64,000 nucleotides of DNA from Plenodomus lindquistii (taxonomy: Eukaryota > Ascomycota > Dothideomycetes > Pleosporales > Leptosphaeriaceae), in the NCBI GenBank assembly GCA_025504975.1, contig JANUWI010000002.1:2232001-2296000 (forward strand), given 5' to 3'. Made by a program: the position numbers and the translations under genes. Each line of letters starts with the position of its first letter. The first letter of the stretch is position 1. The notes under the pieces were generated by a model that was not told the origin of the DNA, made no database searches, and was given only the letters and a program-made list of their open reading frames with translations. This document shows, piece by piece, positions 42,271-53,820 of this stretch.

Positions 42271-45200
42271 CTATGAAAGTTTTTGAGTCGCAACACCGTT
42301 GGGCTGAGCGTGCAAAATTGTATCACTGGATGATTCGCTAACCTCTTTGATACTCGGTACAACGACGGTCGTACCGTTCGTACCTCCATTATTGAGTCGG
42401 TTCTGATTTGGGGCCTGTAGACCTTGTCGCACTTTAAGAACACTGTCTACAATGACAGCATCGATACCTTCGTCACGTTGCAACTACAATGCGTTAGTCG
42501 CTTTTACTCTCTAGCTTCTTCGGGGGGATACGTACGTTGACATTCTCAGGATCATTGTTCAGTGTGCCATAGCTGACGCAAACCAGTCCGCTCTCCTTAA
42601 CCACCTTGACCAGCCTTGGACACATGACAAGCGGCGTAGCAGCGCTCACGACTCCCAGCAAGTTCCATCGACTCGCAAAGCGAATCGCTTCCTGCAAGCT
42701 TGCCGCACGCACATCGCCGACTGGTGAAGTCCCTGCATCAGTAAGGAACAGCACAGGAACAGACGGCTGTTTGAACGACAACATAAGACACACGTCCGGG
42801 TTGAAAGATGAAAAGATGACGTTGCGCGCACCCATCTTGTCGTAAACTGTCTGCAGAATCGTATCAACAAAAGAGTTAAGTTCCACAGCATACTGATCCA
42901 TTTCTTCTTCTTCAGATTCGTGGAGCATCGGGTACTTCATCTCGATATTGAAGCCGACTTTCTCAGGAAGCACGTTGAACATTTGCTCGAGCGTTGCGAA
43001 TTCTCCCTGAATAGATGACCCGCGGTTGTTGCCTTTGAACCCTTTCTTCTTGAAGTCACGCGTATATTTCATCCGCTCTGTGAGGTCATTTTGACGATCG
43101 GTGTGGACATTGCGTTGCGTAGAGTTATCCACCGAGTAGGAGCGTAGTCTCCTTGCGTTCGGTGGCCGATCGCCGTTGCTGTTCATGTCGCTGGGGACGG
43201 GTACCCTCTCAGGCGACCCAATGCGAGAAGATCGCGGCTTTTGATTCTCGCCGAGATGGAGGAATTGATCTGACGTCAGAGTATGGACTGGCGCGTCGAT
43301 GCCCGTTTCGCTAACTAAGAAGTCGTGGTAAATGACAGGGACAAGGTCCTTGGTGAGCTGCACATCAAACTCTACGTACTCTGCGCCCAAGTTGGCGGCA
43401 GAAATGAAGGACTGCAGGGTGTTTTCCCCTAATTGGAGAGAGGTGCGTGAAGCTGTATTCTTGCCAAGGCCACGGTGGCCAATCACCATGGTTGACTCGA
43501 TAGCCATCTTCTTCCAATATGTGTGCTGCTCAGTGACAGACATATTTGGATGTTGAAATGGAGTGATGACTAAGAAGTTGAAGTTTACAGCACCAATGAC
43601 CTCCAGTGTCGAAGCTGCCACGATAGGAACCTTCATATCGCCCTGGAGAGAGATGCGCTTGGAGCCAATGCTGGTCTTGATCGTTGATAACAGGGCGACA
43701 CCTCGTCCTACAACGCGCTCGTGCGACCCAGCATAGGTCGGAACAAGATCGAACAAGAGCTTCACCTTGCTAATATCGGTGGTCGTAAAAGTGATGGGCT
43801 CTGTAGCGATATTTTCTTGAACAGGAAGGTCGATGATAGTCGGTTCTCCGTTTGCCCCAGACGCCGTGACGACAACGGACAAGGCAGTGTCAAGCTGTGT
43901 GGCATGAGCGTCTTCAAGAGGAATATCGTCAAGTTTGACGGCTGGTATATCCTTCCTGATATCCATGGAACCTAGACTAACCAATACCATGGTTTCCTGC
44001 GTCAAGTAGCGGTGACCGAATGTCTTCACGGGCTCCGGCACTTTCTGAACAACATTGCAACTCTCACGGTTCAGATTCTTGGATCTACGCTCATCGAGAG
44101 AGGATTGAGGCGGTGATCCAGCTCGGGCGACTCTAGCTCCCAAAGGAGCCGCGCGTGGTATTTTTGCTGCCGGGGCGAGTTCTACCAGCTTCTCTGCGAT
44201 TGCAATGTGGCCACGAAGTGCAGCATGTTCGATCGCTGTCCAGCCAGAGTTATCGGCGCGATGCAAATCGGCACCTGCTGCTGCTAAGATCTCCACTATG
44301 TGCAGATGGTCGTCCACACAAGCGATGAACAACGGTGTCCAGTCAAAGGTCTTTTCACAGATGTCGACATGGGCCCTATTGGTGTTGGAACCTTCAAGAA
44401 GGGCTTTCGCACACTCCGCGTAGCCGTATCTAGCAGCCATGTGCAGGGCTGTTTCGCCTCCTTCATCTTGGTAGTTGACGTCGACACCGGCTTCGACCAA
44501 AAGTCGCACAATTTCCACGAAGTTTGATCGTGTCGCCAAGGCCAATGCGACTCCAGATTGAGATGTAGCCTTTCGGGCTGTGAGCTTTTCTTGACTTGAT
44601 CCAAGCCAATTCTCGGCTTCTAAAAGCGCTTTTGTTGTGAGCGGATGTCCTCCAGCCACGCTGAGGTGAAGTGGCGCATTGCCCTCGGCATCCTGCCAGT
44701 AGGCTGAATCGATGCCTTGTGAGACATCAAATTGTCCCCAGCGTTGCATGTGCCCAATGACAACTTGGCAAATGACCACGAAGCCATATTGAGCGGCATA
44801 ATGCAGAGGCAGTCTACCATACGAATCGCGAGATTGTAATGCAGCTCGCTGTTCCGGACGAAGTTGATCTAAGAGATATGTGAGAAGGCGCACAGAGTCA
44901 TCATTCTCACTGAGCAACTTGGTCGACTCTTCTTCGGTCGTTGTCCAAGGTCGAGGTTGGCGACTTGGTGTGGTCGCAGGTACAATGAAGTTACGCGGTT
45001 CGCTTGAACTCTGCAGCGATGCTCCCTCGGCGCCGAGTGTCTCTCCACTTTTCGAACGCCCGATGTTGATGACAAGGCGATGAATGCAATTACGTTTGTT
45101 AATATCGTCGTCCTCTTCCAGGGATATGATATCCTGTAGCAGCCTGTCTATGCAGGACTTTGAACGACATGAGATAGCGCGCTGCAAGAAGTTGAGAAGG

Positions 45201-46022
45201 ACCTGCTGGAATGAAGAGCTGACGAGGCCATTCCTAGAAGCAGCTTCTGCCAGTTGCTGGCTAAGGTCTTCGGCCTTGTCCGCGCGAATCGCTGTGTCGA
45301 CAGCATCAAGCACACTGGAAGGCAGGTTTAGCGAGTGACCCGGCACGCGGCCCAAGGATGCGCCGGAGTGTGTGGAGCCACTGTCGTCAAAGGTCTTGAT
45401 GTCACCGAGTCCCGAAAGCCATTCGTTGACGGACTTTATATCCTGGTTCAAAGGCAGGTTGTGTGCGAAAGGCTTGGGGTTGACCTTTGATGCCAAATAG
45501 CGTTCCTGCAGGCATACAGTCTCGATCTTTTTGTCCAGCTTCTTTGTGATCTTGATGAAACCTCTGCGGTTGACCTCTCCGTACCATTGCAGCTTTCTCA
45601 TTTGGCTTCGCAGTTCCAGCAATGCTCCCATAAGATCTTGGGCTTCATCCTTGTCGATGCCATCTGGCATTTGTGCCGCTCGACCGTAGCGACCATGGAG
45701 CAGTCTTAAACGGCGAGCGCATTCAGCGTACTTTCTGTTGTAGAAGCTATCGACATCTTCGAGATTGCGGTCGAGGGAAAAGAAGAATTCTAGACTCCAT
45801 TGTCAGTCATAACAAGCCGACAGAGCAGGCTATATGGGCGGATCATCCTGCCACTCCACCCTTGCATGAGCAGCGTTCTCGCTCACCTGCTAGATCCAGT
45901 TCTGCACCATGCTTGAAAGTCTCGGCAGCAGTCTTGATAAGTTTCTTCAAGCCTTTGTAGTTGATGTAGAACGAGGCCCATTCGGGGACTTGGTTTCTGG
46001 GTAGGTTATGCCCAAACTTCAT
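42271..46022 (-). CDS. GDE1: GDE1-type glycerophosphocholine phosphodiesterase (SPX-ankyrin-GDPD)
   Basis: Modelled as three exons, 46022-45887, 45790-42536 and 42483-42271, about 1200 residues. An N-terminal SPX domain (MKFGHNLPRNQVPEW, KGLKKLIK lysine cluster) senses inositol pyrophosphates. Ankyrin repeats at about 330-560 follow (GRLPLHYAAQYGFVVICQ, ETALHMAARYGYAECAK). A glycerophosphodiester phosphodiesterase domain ends the protein (IGHRGLGKN, EFDVQLTKDLVPVIYHD, FNIEMKYP). GDE1 hydrolyses glycerophosphocholine to release choline and glycerol-3-phosphate. Odd: the conserved donor (45886) and acceptor (45791) leave exon 2 one base out of phase. A five-base A run at 45778-45782 (five Ts in the coding strand) holds one base more than the conserved SPX sequence FFFSLDRN requires. 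This is either a sequencing indel or a real frameshift. The other two introns and all later domains are intact. Confidence 0.85.
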
Positions 46023-47130
46023 GTCGAAGAACAATTTGTGGAGAGCTGCTACGAAATGGAGGTCCCAAATGCTCGTAGTCCTAGGAGTATTGCAAGGTGC
46101 AAGTGTAGGCGCCAACAGCAAAGAGATATGGATGGGTATGTCGCGTTTCCAAGCAGCAGTAGGTCAAGGTCCGGCTTCCATGCGGCCAGCACAGTGCACG
46201 CGTGAAGTTTGACTTTCTCAGCGTGTGCTCCAGGCGCTTGCTCTCATTGGATGAGGCCGAGCTCGATCAAAGCGCGTCTGCAACATGGTTAAACGGACTG
46301 TCATCTGGAGGGAGTTCTGCGGCTGAAGGCAAGGGGAAGCACACTGCGGTTCAGGCTGCTCAATAGTGCTATCGGTGTCGTGTGGGAAGCGATAAGGGAT
46401 CCAAATAGTAGTTCGATGCGTCAGGGCGAACCGAGAATGACGACACAGCTGGAACGGAGCCTCGACAGCGGGTCCCGGAGAGTTCTCGAGTAGCGGTAGT
46501 CTTTATTTATATTTTTTGATCTGCAATTCCGTACAAAGTCAAAGCTTTCAACGCTGTGGTCCATCGGTGGATCCCTGTGCATCATTGCATTTGGGTGCAG
46601 CCATCGCCCGGCGGATCACGGCAGTTCATCCGTACAGTACGGTCGAATTGTGAAGTTTGGCTTGCGGCCAGAATGCTCTCAAATGGCTTGGCAACCACGA
46701 ATCCTCGGTCATGTGTTTACAGCGGTGCCTCGCCGTGTTCAGAGCGTTCCACAAAGCTCCGTCGCCGTGGTCACATTCTCGAAGCGGGGACGTCGCCTGG
46801 GGTGAAGGTGAGCCGTGGCAGGAGATTGGTTGCTTAATCAACTGTAGAGGCGTACGCTAACCTCACACCGCTTATATCTGCACATCCTAGAGTACATGCC
46901 GCCTGTATGTCGCGCAGGATTTCTAGCGTACAAGGTCAGGTTAGATTGATGTTGGTTATGGAGCTATGAACTATCTGAGGTATTCTGGTGTTCTGGAGTA
47001 CCTGGGGTGACCATGCCGCACCCTGTTGCGCGTGCGGAGAAGCCTGAGCTCACATCCGCCTTTGGTTTGAGCATGCGTCGCCGCCTTATTGCCATCTCTG
47101 GACCTGACAACAGCCAACTCGCAGTGTACT
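46023..47130. other. Intergenic, GDE1 promoter region
   Basis: About 1.1 kb upstream of GDE1 and downstream of XAP5, both on the minus strand. No gene is supported. I found no CACGTG or CACGTT Pho4-like element here, which would have been expected if phosphate starvation directly controlled GDE1. Confidence 0.5.
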
Positions 47131-48349
47131 CTACGAAAAGAAAAACGCATTGCCTTCAGTGTCCTTTCGCTGAACCTTGGAAAGGTCTCTGTCCGGCGCA
47201 TATTCTGCCCATGCACTTGCGGGAAAAATATGCTTGTTCCTCTCGTACCATCGTCTGTCGACTACCTTGGTGACTGCGGGATCGTCACCAAAGCCTTCAA
47301 GCTCCTCATCTGGTATTGATGACTGTTTGCTCTTGAGTTTTTGCGTCTGGTTGAGCGGGTCGTAGGCCGCAGTGTCAGCTTCGACATCTGTGCTCTGTGC
47401 AACGGGAGTTGCTTTGGTGGGCTGCGCGGAATAGTCAAACAGAGGGCCATCGAAGCCAGCCGCTCTATTGAATAGGAAGTGGTAGATCTCGTAATGCTTG
47501 GTTATAGTCAGCGTAGCCGAGACCAAGCATGGCGTCTTACGTACGTGAGGCAATATTACTTGTCCGCGCACAAGCATCAAGTCGTCGACGCTTACACGCG
47601 CCCAGTCCCTACAGCTCTTGTCACCGCCCACACCGAGTTCAGCACCAACTTTCCTGGCCTTGTCTAAAAACAGCCATATCTGCTCGCCCTTCTTGATCCT
47701 ACAGCGGCCTCCAGGTACGTTTGTACCGTCGTAGAAGACAAAGGGTATCACCACTTCCGTCGCTTTGACGGCCTCGCGCATGACCAAGAACTCCTGCCGT
47801 GCAACGTCTGCCTGCTGTGCCTCGCGCTGCAACGCGGTCTTGGTCATGACACGTGGCTTGAGACCAATACTCGAATTCGCGCCGAGCTTCTTTTTGAAGA
47901 CGGCGCCTTCTGCGTCGGAGTTGACCGCAGATGAGCCCGCAGGTGTGCTTTCGCGCGGCGTGGGGGCTTTCGAAGCCGACGAGTCGGTTCCTTCATCGTC
48001 GTCTACGCCAAAAGACAGCTTGCCTTTGCCAGCGACCTTGCGCTTCTTCTTCAACACGGCTTTTGGCGTGGGCTCCCTGTACTTGGCAAATTAGCCCTAA
48101 TCTCCTCTCCTGCGCGTCATGGGGCAAATGGTACCCATCCTGGGCGGTGTTCCCTTCCGATGAGACTGCGGACTGCCCCCGTTCTTTGCGGTCGAGCGCT
48201 TCGGCGCGACGTTTGCGATAATCGTTGAGATTGACCAATCCAACAGTCTGAGCTTTGAGAAGATCTTCGGCTGTCGCTGCCTGCGTGGTAAAGCGTGGGT
48301 TCGACGAGGCTTTGGGCCGCTCGTTTGAGGTAGCCCCGAATTTGTCCAT
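47131..48349 (-). CDS. XAP5/FAM50 family nuclear protein
   Basis: Three exons, 48349-48135, 48076-47545 and 47496-47131, giving 370 residues. The XAP5 domain is clear: VVIPFVFYDGTNVPGGRCRIKKG, IWLFLDKARKVGAEL, WARVSVDDLMLVRGQVILPHH, HYEIYHFLFN, then RRWYERNKHIFPASAWAEY near the end. The basic KKKRKVAGKGKLSFGVDDD segment is a likely nuclear localisation signal. XAP5 proteins are linked to spliceosome C-complex and R-loop or chromatin functions and to light and clock responses in plants. The second intron is 48 bp, in frame and without a stop, so an unspliced form would insert 16 residues into the conserved LPHHYEIYHF block. It diverges from the UBA/AT-hook gene over 234 bp. Confidence 0.9.
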
Positions 48350-48583
48350 GGTGAATTGCGATTGAGAGCGCGAGGGAGCTCTCACTGCTACCAAGTCGAG
48401 CTTCAGTGCAGGTGGTCAGTAGTAGCGCCCGCCAGAAAACGCGCTAGCGATAGGTCACGTGATATCGTGCGTGTATGGAGCATCGACCCTTCCATCCCAC
48501 GACATCCCCATAACAACACTGAACGAAAGCGACTCGCTCCTCATACTCTTGCCCACTCACTGCACAAGTCATGAAACGCGATC
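48350..48583. promoter_or_regulatory. Divergent promoter XAP5 / UBA-AT-hook gene, with CACGTG
   Basis: A 234-bp bidirectional promoter. GTCACGTGAT at 48455-48464 is a good match to a Cbf1/Pho4-type bHLH site (core CACGTG 48456-48461). An upstream ATG at 48571 begins an 11-codon frame that overlaps the UBA gene start. Confidence 0.6.
48456..48461. promoter_or_regulatory. CACGTG E-box
   Basis: Palindromic CACGTG within GTCACGTGAT, the extended context preferred by yeast Cbf1. It could act on either divergent gene. Confidence 0.5.
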
Positions 48584-50717
48584 ATGCGGGAAGTTCAAGA
48601 TTCTGACGAGGAGATCGACGATGTAGAGTCTGAATATCCTCCTCATAACGCGCCAGCACAATCACGTGGAGAAGGCGACCCATCGCAGGGTCATAGTACT
48701 GGCTCCACTGGTAAGGCAGCGCGAATTCTTATGGGAGCCAGAGAATTGACAGTCTCGTTCAGAGTCCTTGAGGAAGGCGCTCCAAATTGAGCACCAGGCC
48801 CAGTTTCAAACCCAACCCAGCCAAGCTGAACCACAATCTTCTGTATCGCTGCCTGAAGCTCCGAACATCAGACAGAAAGCCTCAACATTAGCCAAGCTGC
48901 CTCAATCGCAAAGGAGTGCATCGTCAAAGCAATGTGGTCCCGTAACCTATGGCAAGAAGTCGAAATCGACATTTGGTAGTCTGCAACCTGGTGAGGCCGA
49001 ATTCGCAGCAACAGAGGCCAACTCAGGCCCTCTCCAGGAAGAACTCTGGAATCTGGAGGGCACAATGCGTGAGAATTACGCCCACCATGAGCCAATGGCC
49101 ATGTTTCCGGAACCGTCCAGCACCATTGCAAACGCTACACAAACACAGCTACTCATCATGGAAGCTCTACGTGCTCCAGCAATGTTAGGTATGTCTTCTG
49201 AGATCGACGTGCCACGGAACCTACTACCACCCGAGCCTTCCGAGCCGTGGTCAGACGTGTTGAAACTTACACCTGGCGATCCCCTCTGTCCCAGTGCATC
49301 TTCTAATCCAAAAGGATCCGTTTCTGCAACGGCATCTACTGTCCCTAAACCTGGCGGGGCGGGTGGCGAGATATTGGTTTCCCCACAGAGTCGGCGAGGT
49401 TCATCAGTGGTTCAGAAGTGCAGTCCACTACGGCATGTAGTCGCACAAGAAGATAGCCAGCCTATGGAGTTCACAGGCCGGCATGCTCAGATAATCTCTG
49501 TCACGAACTTGACAGGAAGCCCCAAAGTGTCCGCGGATGCCAGTCGAACTCGAGACGCTCCTTCTAGTACGCCTACATCACACGGGAAACGTCGAATTGT
49601 GGCAAGCTCTGAGTATGACGACGAAATCTCGATCGGATTGCCACGAGAGCAGTACAAGCCTCGGCCAAGCCGTTCAAGGTCTCTAAAGGCTGACACTCAA
49701 GACACAATCGACTACTCGATCATCCCAGAGCGCGCCAAGAAGATGCCAAAGCGGCGAAAGACAGCACATGCGCTAGGCAGCGTCGAGATACCGACGACCC
49801 CTGAAAAGCTCCAGCAAATCTGCGAGATGGGTTTTACGCCAAATACAACCAAAGAAGCACTGCAACAAAATAATGGTGACGTCACATCGACCGTGGATTG
49901 GCTAGTCACGAATCGTATTGGCGAAGATGAGCTTGCCTCTCACATCACTCCGAAAAAGAAGCCTATCACGCCAAAATCGCGAGTTTCAAAAATGGACCCG
50001 GAGGAGCATCAGATCATAATGCGCGGCCTAAGTGCATATTGCAAGGACGATCCGCCACAGAGCGATGCAGGTGCCTCCGTCATCGAGAACAGTAACATCC
50101 AACAAGTGCCAGAATATACTGGGCATGCAAACGACCAGATGGACGCGATACCAGTCAAAAGTTCCAGAGTTGGGATTGTCATTCCCAAAAACTCACTGGG
50201 AAAGACTGTATCTACAGCACAAGAACCCTCGGAGCCACCAAAGAAGAAGGCGAAGCGAAGAAAGACGACCCTGGACCAACCTGAATCGGAACAACCTACA
50301 ACGTCTTTAGAGCTGTCCGCGCCAGTATCAGTGAAGAAACGCGGCAGAGGTCGTCCAAAGAAGATAGTGGAAGTCGCCACAGCAACTGAGGAGGTACAGA
50401 AAGCCCCGACGAAGAGCTTGCCCGAAGAGCAGCCACACGAGGTCCTTCAGGCCGTTGAACTCAATGCTATACCTGGAGAGACCCCTGTCACGGACCCCGA
50501 TTCCTATAACACTACCTCAAACAAAGCTGTGGCAATTGTTGAGGAGCCAGTGGTGGCCACTGCCCCTTTGAAGGCCGATAATCAGTCGATCAGGATGCAA
50601 ACTCCGGAAACTCCGCTGAAGTCGGCAACACCATCAACCAAGGGCAAAGTGCCCTATCGCGTTGGGCTGAGCAAAAGGGCCAGAATTGCGCCACTACTAC
50701 GCGTGCTCAAGAAGTGA
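48584..50717 (+). CDS. UBA domain / AT-hook protein
   Basis: Two exons, 48584-48710 and 48763-50717 (52-bp intron, GTAAGG...TTCAG), giving 693 residues. It is mostly low-complexity Ser/Pro/Lys-rich. A UBA-like fold lies at about residues 385-425 (TTPEKLQQICEMGFTPNTTKEAL, NNGDVTSTVDWLVTN), predicting ubiquitin binding. An AT-hook (KKRGRGRPKK) at about 565 and several KKKAKRRK clusters predict nuclear DNA binding. The last 20 residues (KVPYRVGLSKRARIAPLLR) look like a conserved C-terminal motif. I do not recognise a named protein; combined UBA and AT-hook suggests a chromatin or DNA-repair adaptor, as inference only. The start is the ATG at 48584; an overlapping out-of-frame ATG at 48571 may reduce initiation. 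Confidence 0.83.
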
Positions 50718-50899
50718 ATTACGTTCGCATTGCCTCTCTGTCGTCCAACGACTTACCGAACATTTAGATGAAACAGGACATCGATATTATATACCCACTT
50801 TATGCACCGATACTTGTTTCTACCATTGTTCTGGTATCAGGTGTTCGCGTCGAATACTGCACATGCCGTGATGGGAGCGCTCAAGAAACCTAAACGCCT
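50718..50899. other. Spacer before pseudogene
   Basis: 182 bp holding the 3' flank of the UBA gene. If the CE4 relic once had a 5' half here, no trace is recognisable. Confidence 0.5.
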
Positions 50900-51670
50900 A
50901 TGAAAGACGAAGCTACCGCCGTGACTTTGACCAGGTATATGCTTGAGTACCTCAAGTCAAAGAGCCTGAAGGTTGTCACCATGATCGAGTGCCTCGGCAA
51001 CGACAAGGCTAACCTGTACGGCGACTCGACTCCTGGGGCGCCCACATCAGCTCCAACCGCGTTTCTGCTCCCCCTCTCCCTCCTGCTGGACCGACTTTTG
51101 TATATGAAAACTGCAGAACCAAGACTACCAAGGGTGAGGGCCAGTCCTGCATTGGCTTTATTGATCCGTTTGGCCTCAGCCAGTGCTGCTCGCAGTAAAT
51201 TGATTGTCTTCGCTTCTCTTTTGAATGTATGAAATTGACTTGATGATTCTGATATGACTACTGTGGAAACGCTGCTGACCACAGCTCCACCGGCTTGCTC
51301 TCCATACGGATACTGCAGTGCCTCCGAGTCGTGAGTACTTCCTCATAACCGTATCACTCAGGCCATATATGCTTACATTTATTCAGGTACTGCGGTGTTG
51401 AACGCAACCTCGCTACGGCAAGTGCCCTGACAGGGTGTTTTCATCATCCAGCGCGACTAGCCATGAGGCTTCATTCAAGGCAAGCCATCTGTCTCCGCCC
51501 CTCCCTACAAAGCAACCTCATTCTCCACCGTCGTCACAAAGCCAAGCTCTACTCCCTGCTCCACTTCCTCTTTCAGTTCCAAGCTTACTGCTCCTGTCAG
51601 CAAAGACGGAAAGTGCAATACGTGCTGGATAACGACTTTGAGTGGTGGGGAGCAAAGTACAAGTATAATA
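50900..51670 (+). pseudogene. Decayed chitin deacetylase (CE4) with CBM18 modules
   Basis: Pieces of one protein are spread over several frames. First is a polysaccharide-deacetylase C-terminal segment (TAVTLTRYMLEYLKSK, LKVVTMIECLGNDKANLYG). Then come Pro/Ser/Thr-rich linkers, followed by type-1 chitin-binding (CBM18) pieces: GEGQSCIGFIDPFGLSQCCSQ, DYCGNAADHSSTG, then in a shifted frame CSPYGYCSASES. A possible intron (donor GTGAGT near 51331, acceptor TTCAG ending at 51386) leads to YCGV, and in another frame YGKCP. A third start of a module (VSKDGKCNTC) is near 51590. Frame changes occur near 51045-51060, at 51296 and at about 51400. The intron expected after CCSQ keeps its donor (GTAAAT) but has no acceptor before DYCG. 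The 5' catalytic domain, including the zinc motifs, is absent. An active ancestor would have deacetylated wall chitin. Confidence 0.72.
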
Positions 51671-51979
51671 AATAATTTCGTCACACTTCGATCCTTGAGA
51701 ATGCGTATCACTCAAGGTGGATTGGCGTTTGGTCATAAATGAGATGACGGTGCGTGAAAATCACAAAATTATAGAAACGATTCAACATGGGAAGCCTTCT
51801 CCTTGCAATATTTCTCTCATGATATGTGTCGGCATGTACTGAAACTTGTGCGAATTTTGGACCAATGCTGAGTCTTTGTGGAGCACGAGTAAGCGTGCAT
51901 GTTAGGCCCGTCTAGGTGTTCCAGATAATTGCGAAGAGAATGATCCGCTTGTGGACAAAAGCTTTGGAACACACTCACT
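51671..51979. other. Spacer after pseudogene
   Basis: About 310 bp holding the 3' flank of the MFS gene. No gene seen. Confidence 0.5.
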
Positions 51980-53339
51980 TCATTCCTCTCGTGTGACTCT
52001 TACGGAAGGAATCGAAGGACGCAGTCTCGCGAAGGCTACCCATACAAGAAACGCAAGAGTTGTTTGCACCAGTATCGCGAACCGGAATACTCCAATTCCC
52101 AGGCCCTGGACAACTGCTCCAATCGCAAAAGGTAGGAAAGCTCCACCAATCTGCCCGAGTGAAGCGACAAACGAGACGGCAGCGACATGCAATTCCGCAG
52201 GTAACAATCGTGTCAACACTACAACGGCCGAAGGAAACATGGGTCCCATGACAAACCCCAAGGAAGTCATGAGGATAATTGACACAGCCGATGTTGAGAA
52301 GATAGCGAATAAGGCTTCGACACCAACTGCAAGGAGAAAATACAGCACTGTAGCGCGTCGTACGCCCAGTCTATCAGTAGCAAAGCCTAGGGAGACTCGT
52401 CCAACTACCATCCCGATCCAGTACCCGGACGACGTGAGACCGGCTACATACGGTGTAGCATCGCGACTCCGCAGCATGAAGGAGACTACCCAGCCAGATA
52501 TCGCAGTCTCAGTGCCAACATAAGCGATGAAATATAGCGCGCAAATCCATACAGCAGGGTAATTGATCATTGCTTTGGTGGCTGCCTTGGTGTTGGTAAG
52601 CTTTGATTGCTTGCTCTTGCTGTACGAAACCGCATCTTCATGGCGGAAGGCCAAGACGAGGAGTAGGAATTCAAGGGCTGAAGCGCCCGCCTTTTGTCGT
52701 GTTAGCTTGTTTTTTGTTCGACTTGAGGTTGGGGCAACGTACCAAGATAGAGTACCACACATACCACGGTCGGTGTCGCGTAATAATAGTAGTAACAAGG
52801 AAGGGGCCTACAGCTCCACCGAGGGAATAGCTCCCATGGAGCATACCAGAAATCGTATTCGCTTTCTCCATACTCCCCGCCCATGCACACCAGCTTCCGT
52901 CCAACAGCCCCGCCCCCAGTCCCTGGAAAGCAAACGCAACCAAAACCATGCCAAATGAAGGATGTGCTGCCACCGTTGCCGTTGAGATGAACTGGAAGAT
53001 TGGTCCGACAATCGCAATCCCGCGTTGCCCAAACCGAGCGTGAATGGTATCACTGCACTGTGCAGCGATCACGTAGCCCACAGGTCCAGTAAGGAATATC
53101 AAAGATACGTGAAGGTCGGTCAGGTTGTAGTGGTTTGATAGGAGAGGGAGAACCGCACCAATGGAGGAATTGAAGAGGCCAAGGGTGGAGAAAGAGAACA
53201 TGGCTGCTGCAATCCTATATACAAGTCGATTGGACATTGTACCTGAAGACGCTGGAGAGTCTACATCTCCATCTGATGTGTGTCGAACGGAGCCATAGAG
53301 TAAAGAAGACTCTTCAGAGGCGCCGTTCCGGTTTGCCAT
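51980..53339 (-). CDS. Major facilitator superfamily transporter
   Basis: Two exons, 53339-52743 and 52690-51980, with a 52-bp intron (GTACGT...ACAAAAG), giving 435 residues. The hydropathy is that of a 12-helix transporter, with a short cytosolic N-terminus, a central loop rich in Lys/Ser (SYSKSKQSKLTNTKAA) and helices such as FNSSIGAVLPLLSNHYNL, LVAFAFQGLGAGLLDGSW and SSGYWIGMVVGRVSLGFATDRLG, the last being the conserved MFS loop motif repeat. The pattern resembles the fungal fucose-permease-like / Bsc6 group; the substrate is unknown. The unspliced reading frame continues 17 codons past the donor before changing context, but the splice rejoins LAGASALEFLLLVL cleanly. It diverges from the aconitase gene. 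Confidence 0.9.
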
Positions 53340-53820
53340 GTTGCAACAATTGGTAGTATTTTTAGCACTCGTTCTTCAGGTCATCCGTACATTGGCCATA
53401 CGCGTATGCTACCCGGTTGGTGTGCAGGCTACACAGGAGTAGTATACTGTGTCCACCTTCAAAGGTCAGCATAGCCGAGGCCACAGAGACACGCCAAGTG
53501 ATGACATCACCCCAAGCGGTTTCAGATCACAACCTGTCTGCTGCCTTGCCTTTTCGTGTTTCCCATGTCAAAATGCAGAGCTAGTGCCTAAGTCGAACCT
53601 TCGACGAAGCGGTTGCGCGATACTCCCGCCCGTAGTCGGGAAGGATGCCAGATGCGGAGCATATTTTCGGATACATATATGCTATCTTCCTCCTGTCCGG
53701 CTTTAGCGCACCAGTCGGAGCATCCCTTTTTCCGCATCTCTGGACGCTGCACCACAATAGGTGACGCCCAACTCATCAAACTACCCTCTGTGTTGACCAA
53801 AGAGCATTAATTTGTAGGTA
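53340..53820. promoter_or_regulatory. Divergent promoter, MFS / aconitase
   Basis: A 481-bp spacer between outward-facing genes. Direct inspection shows no TATA box close to the aconitase start and no clear repeat. Confidence 0.5.
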
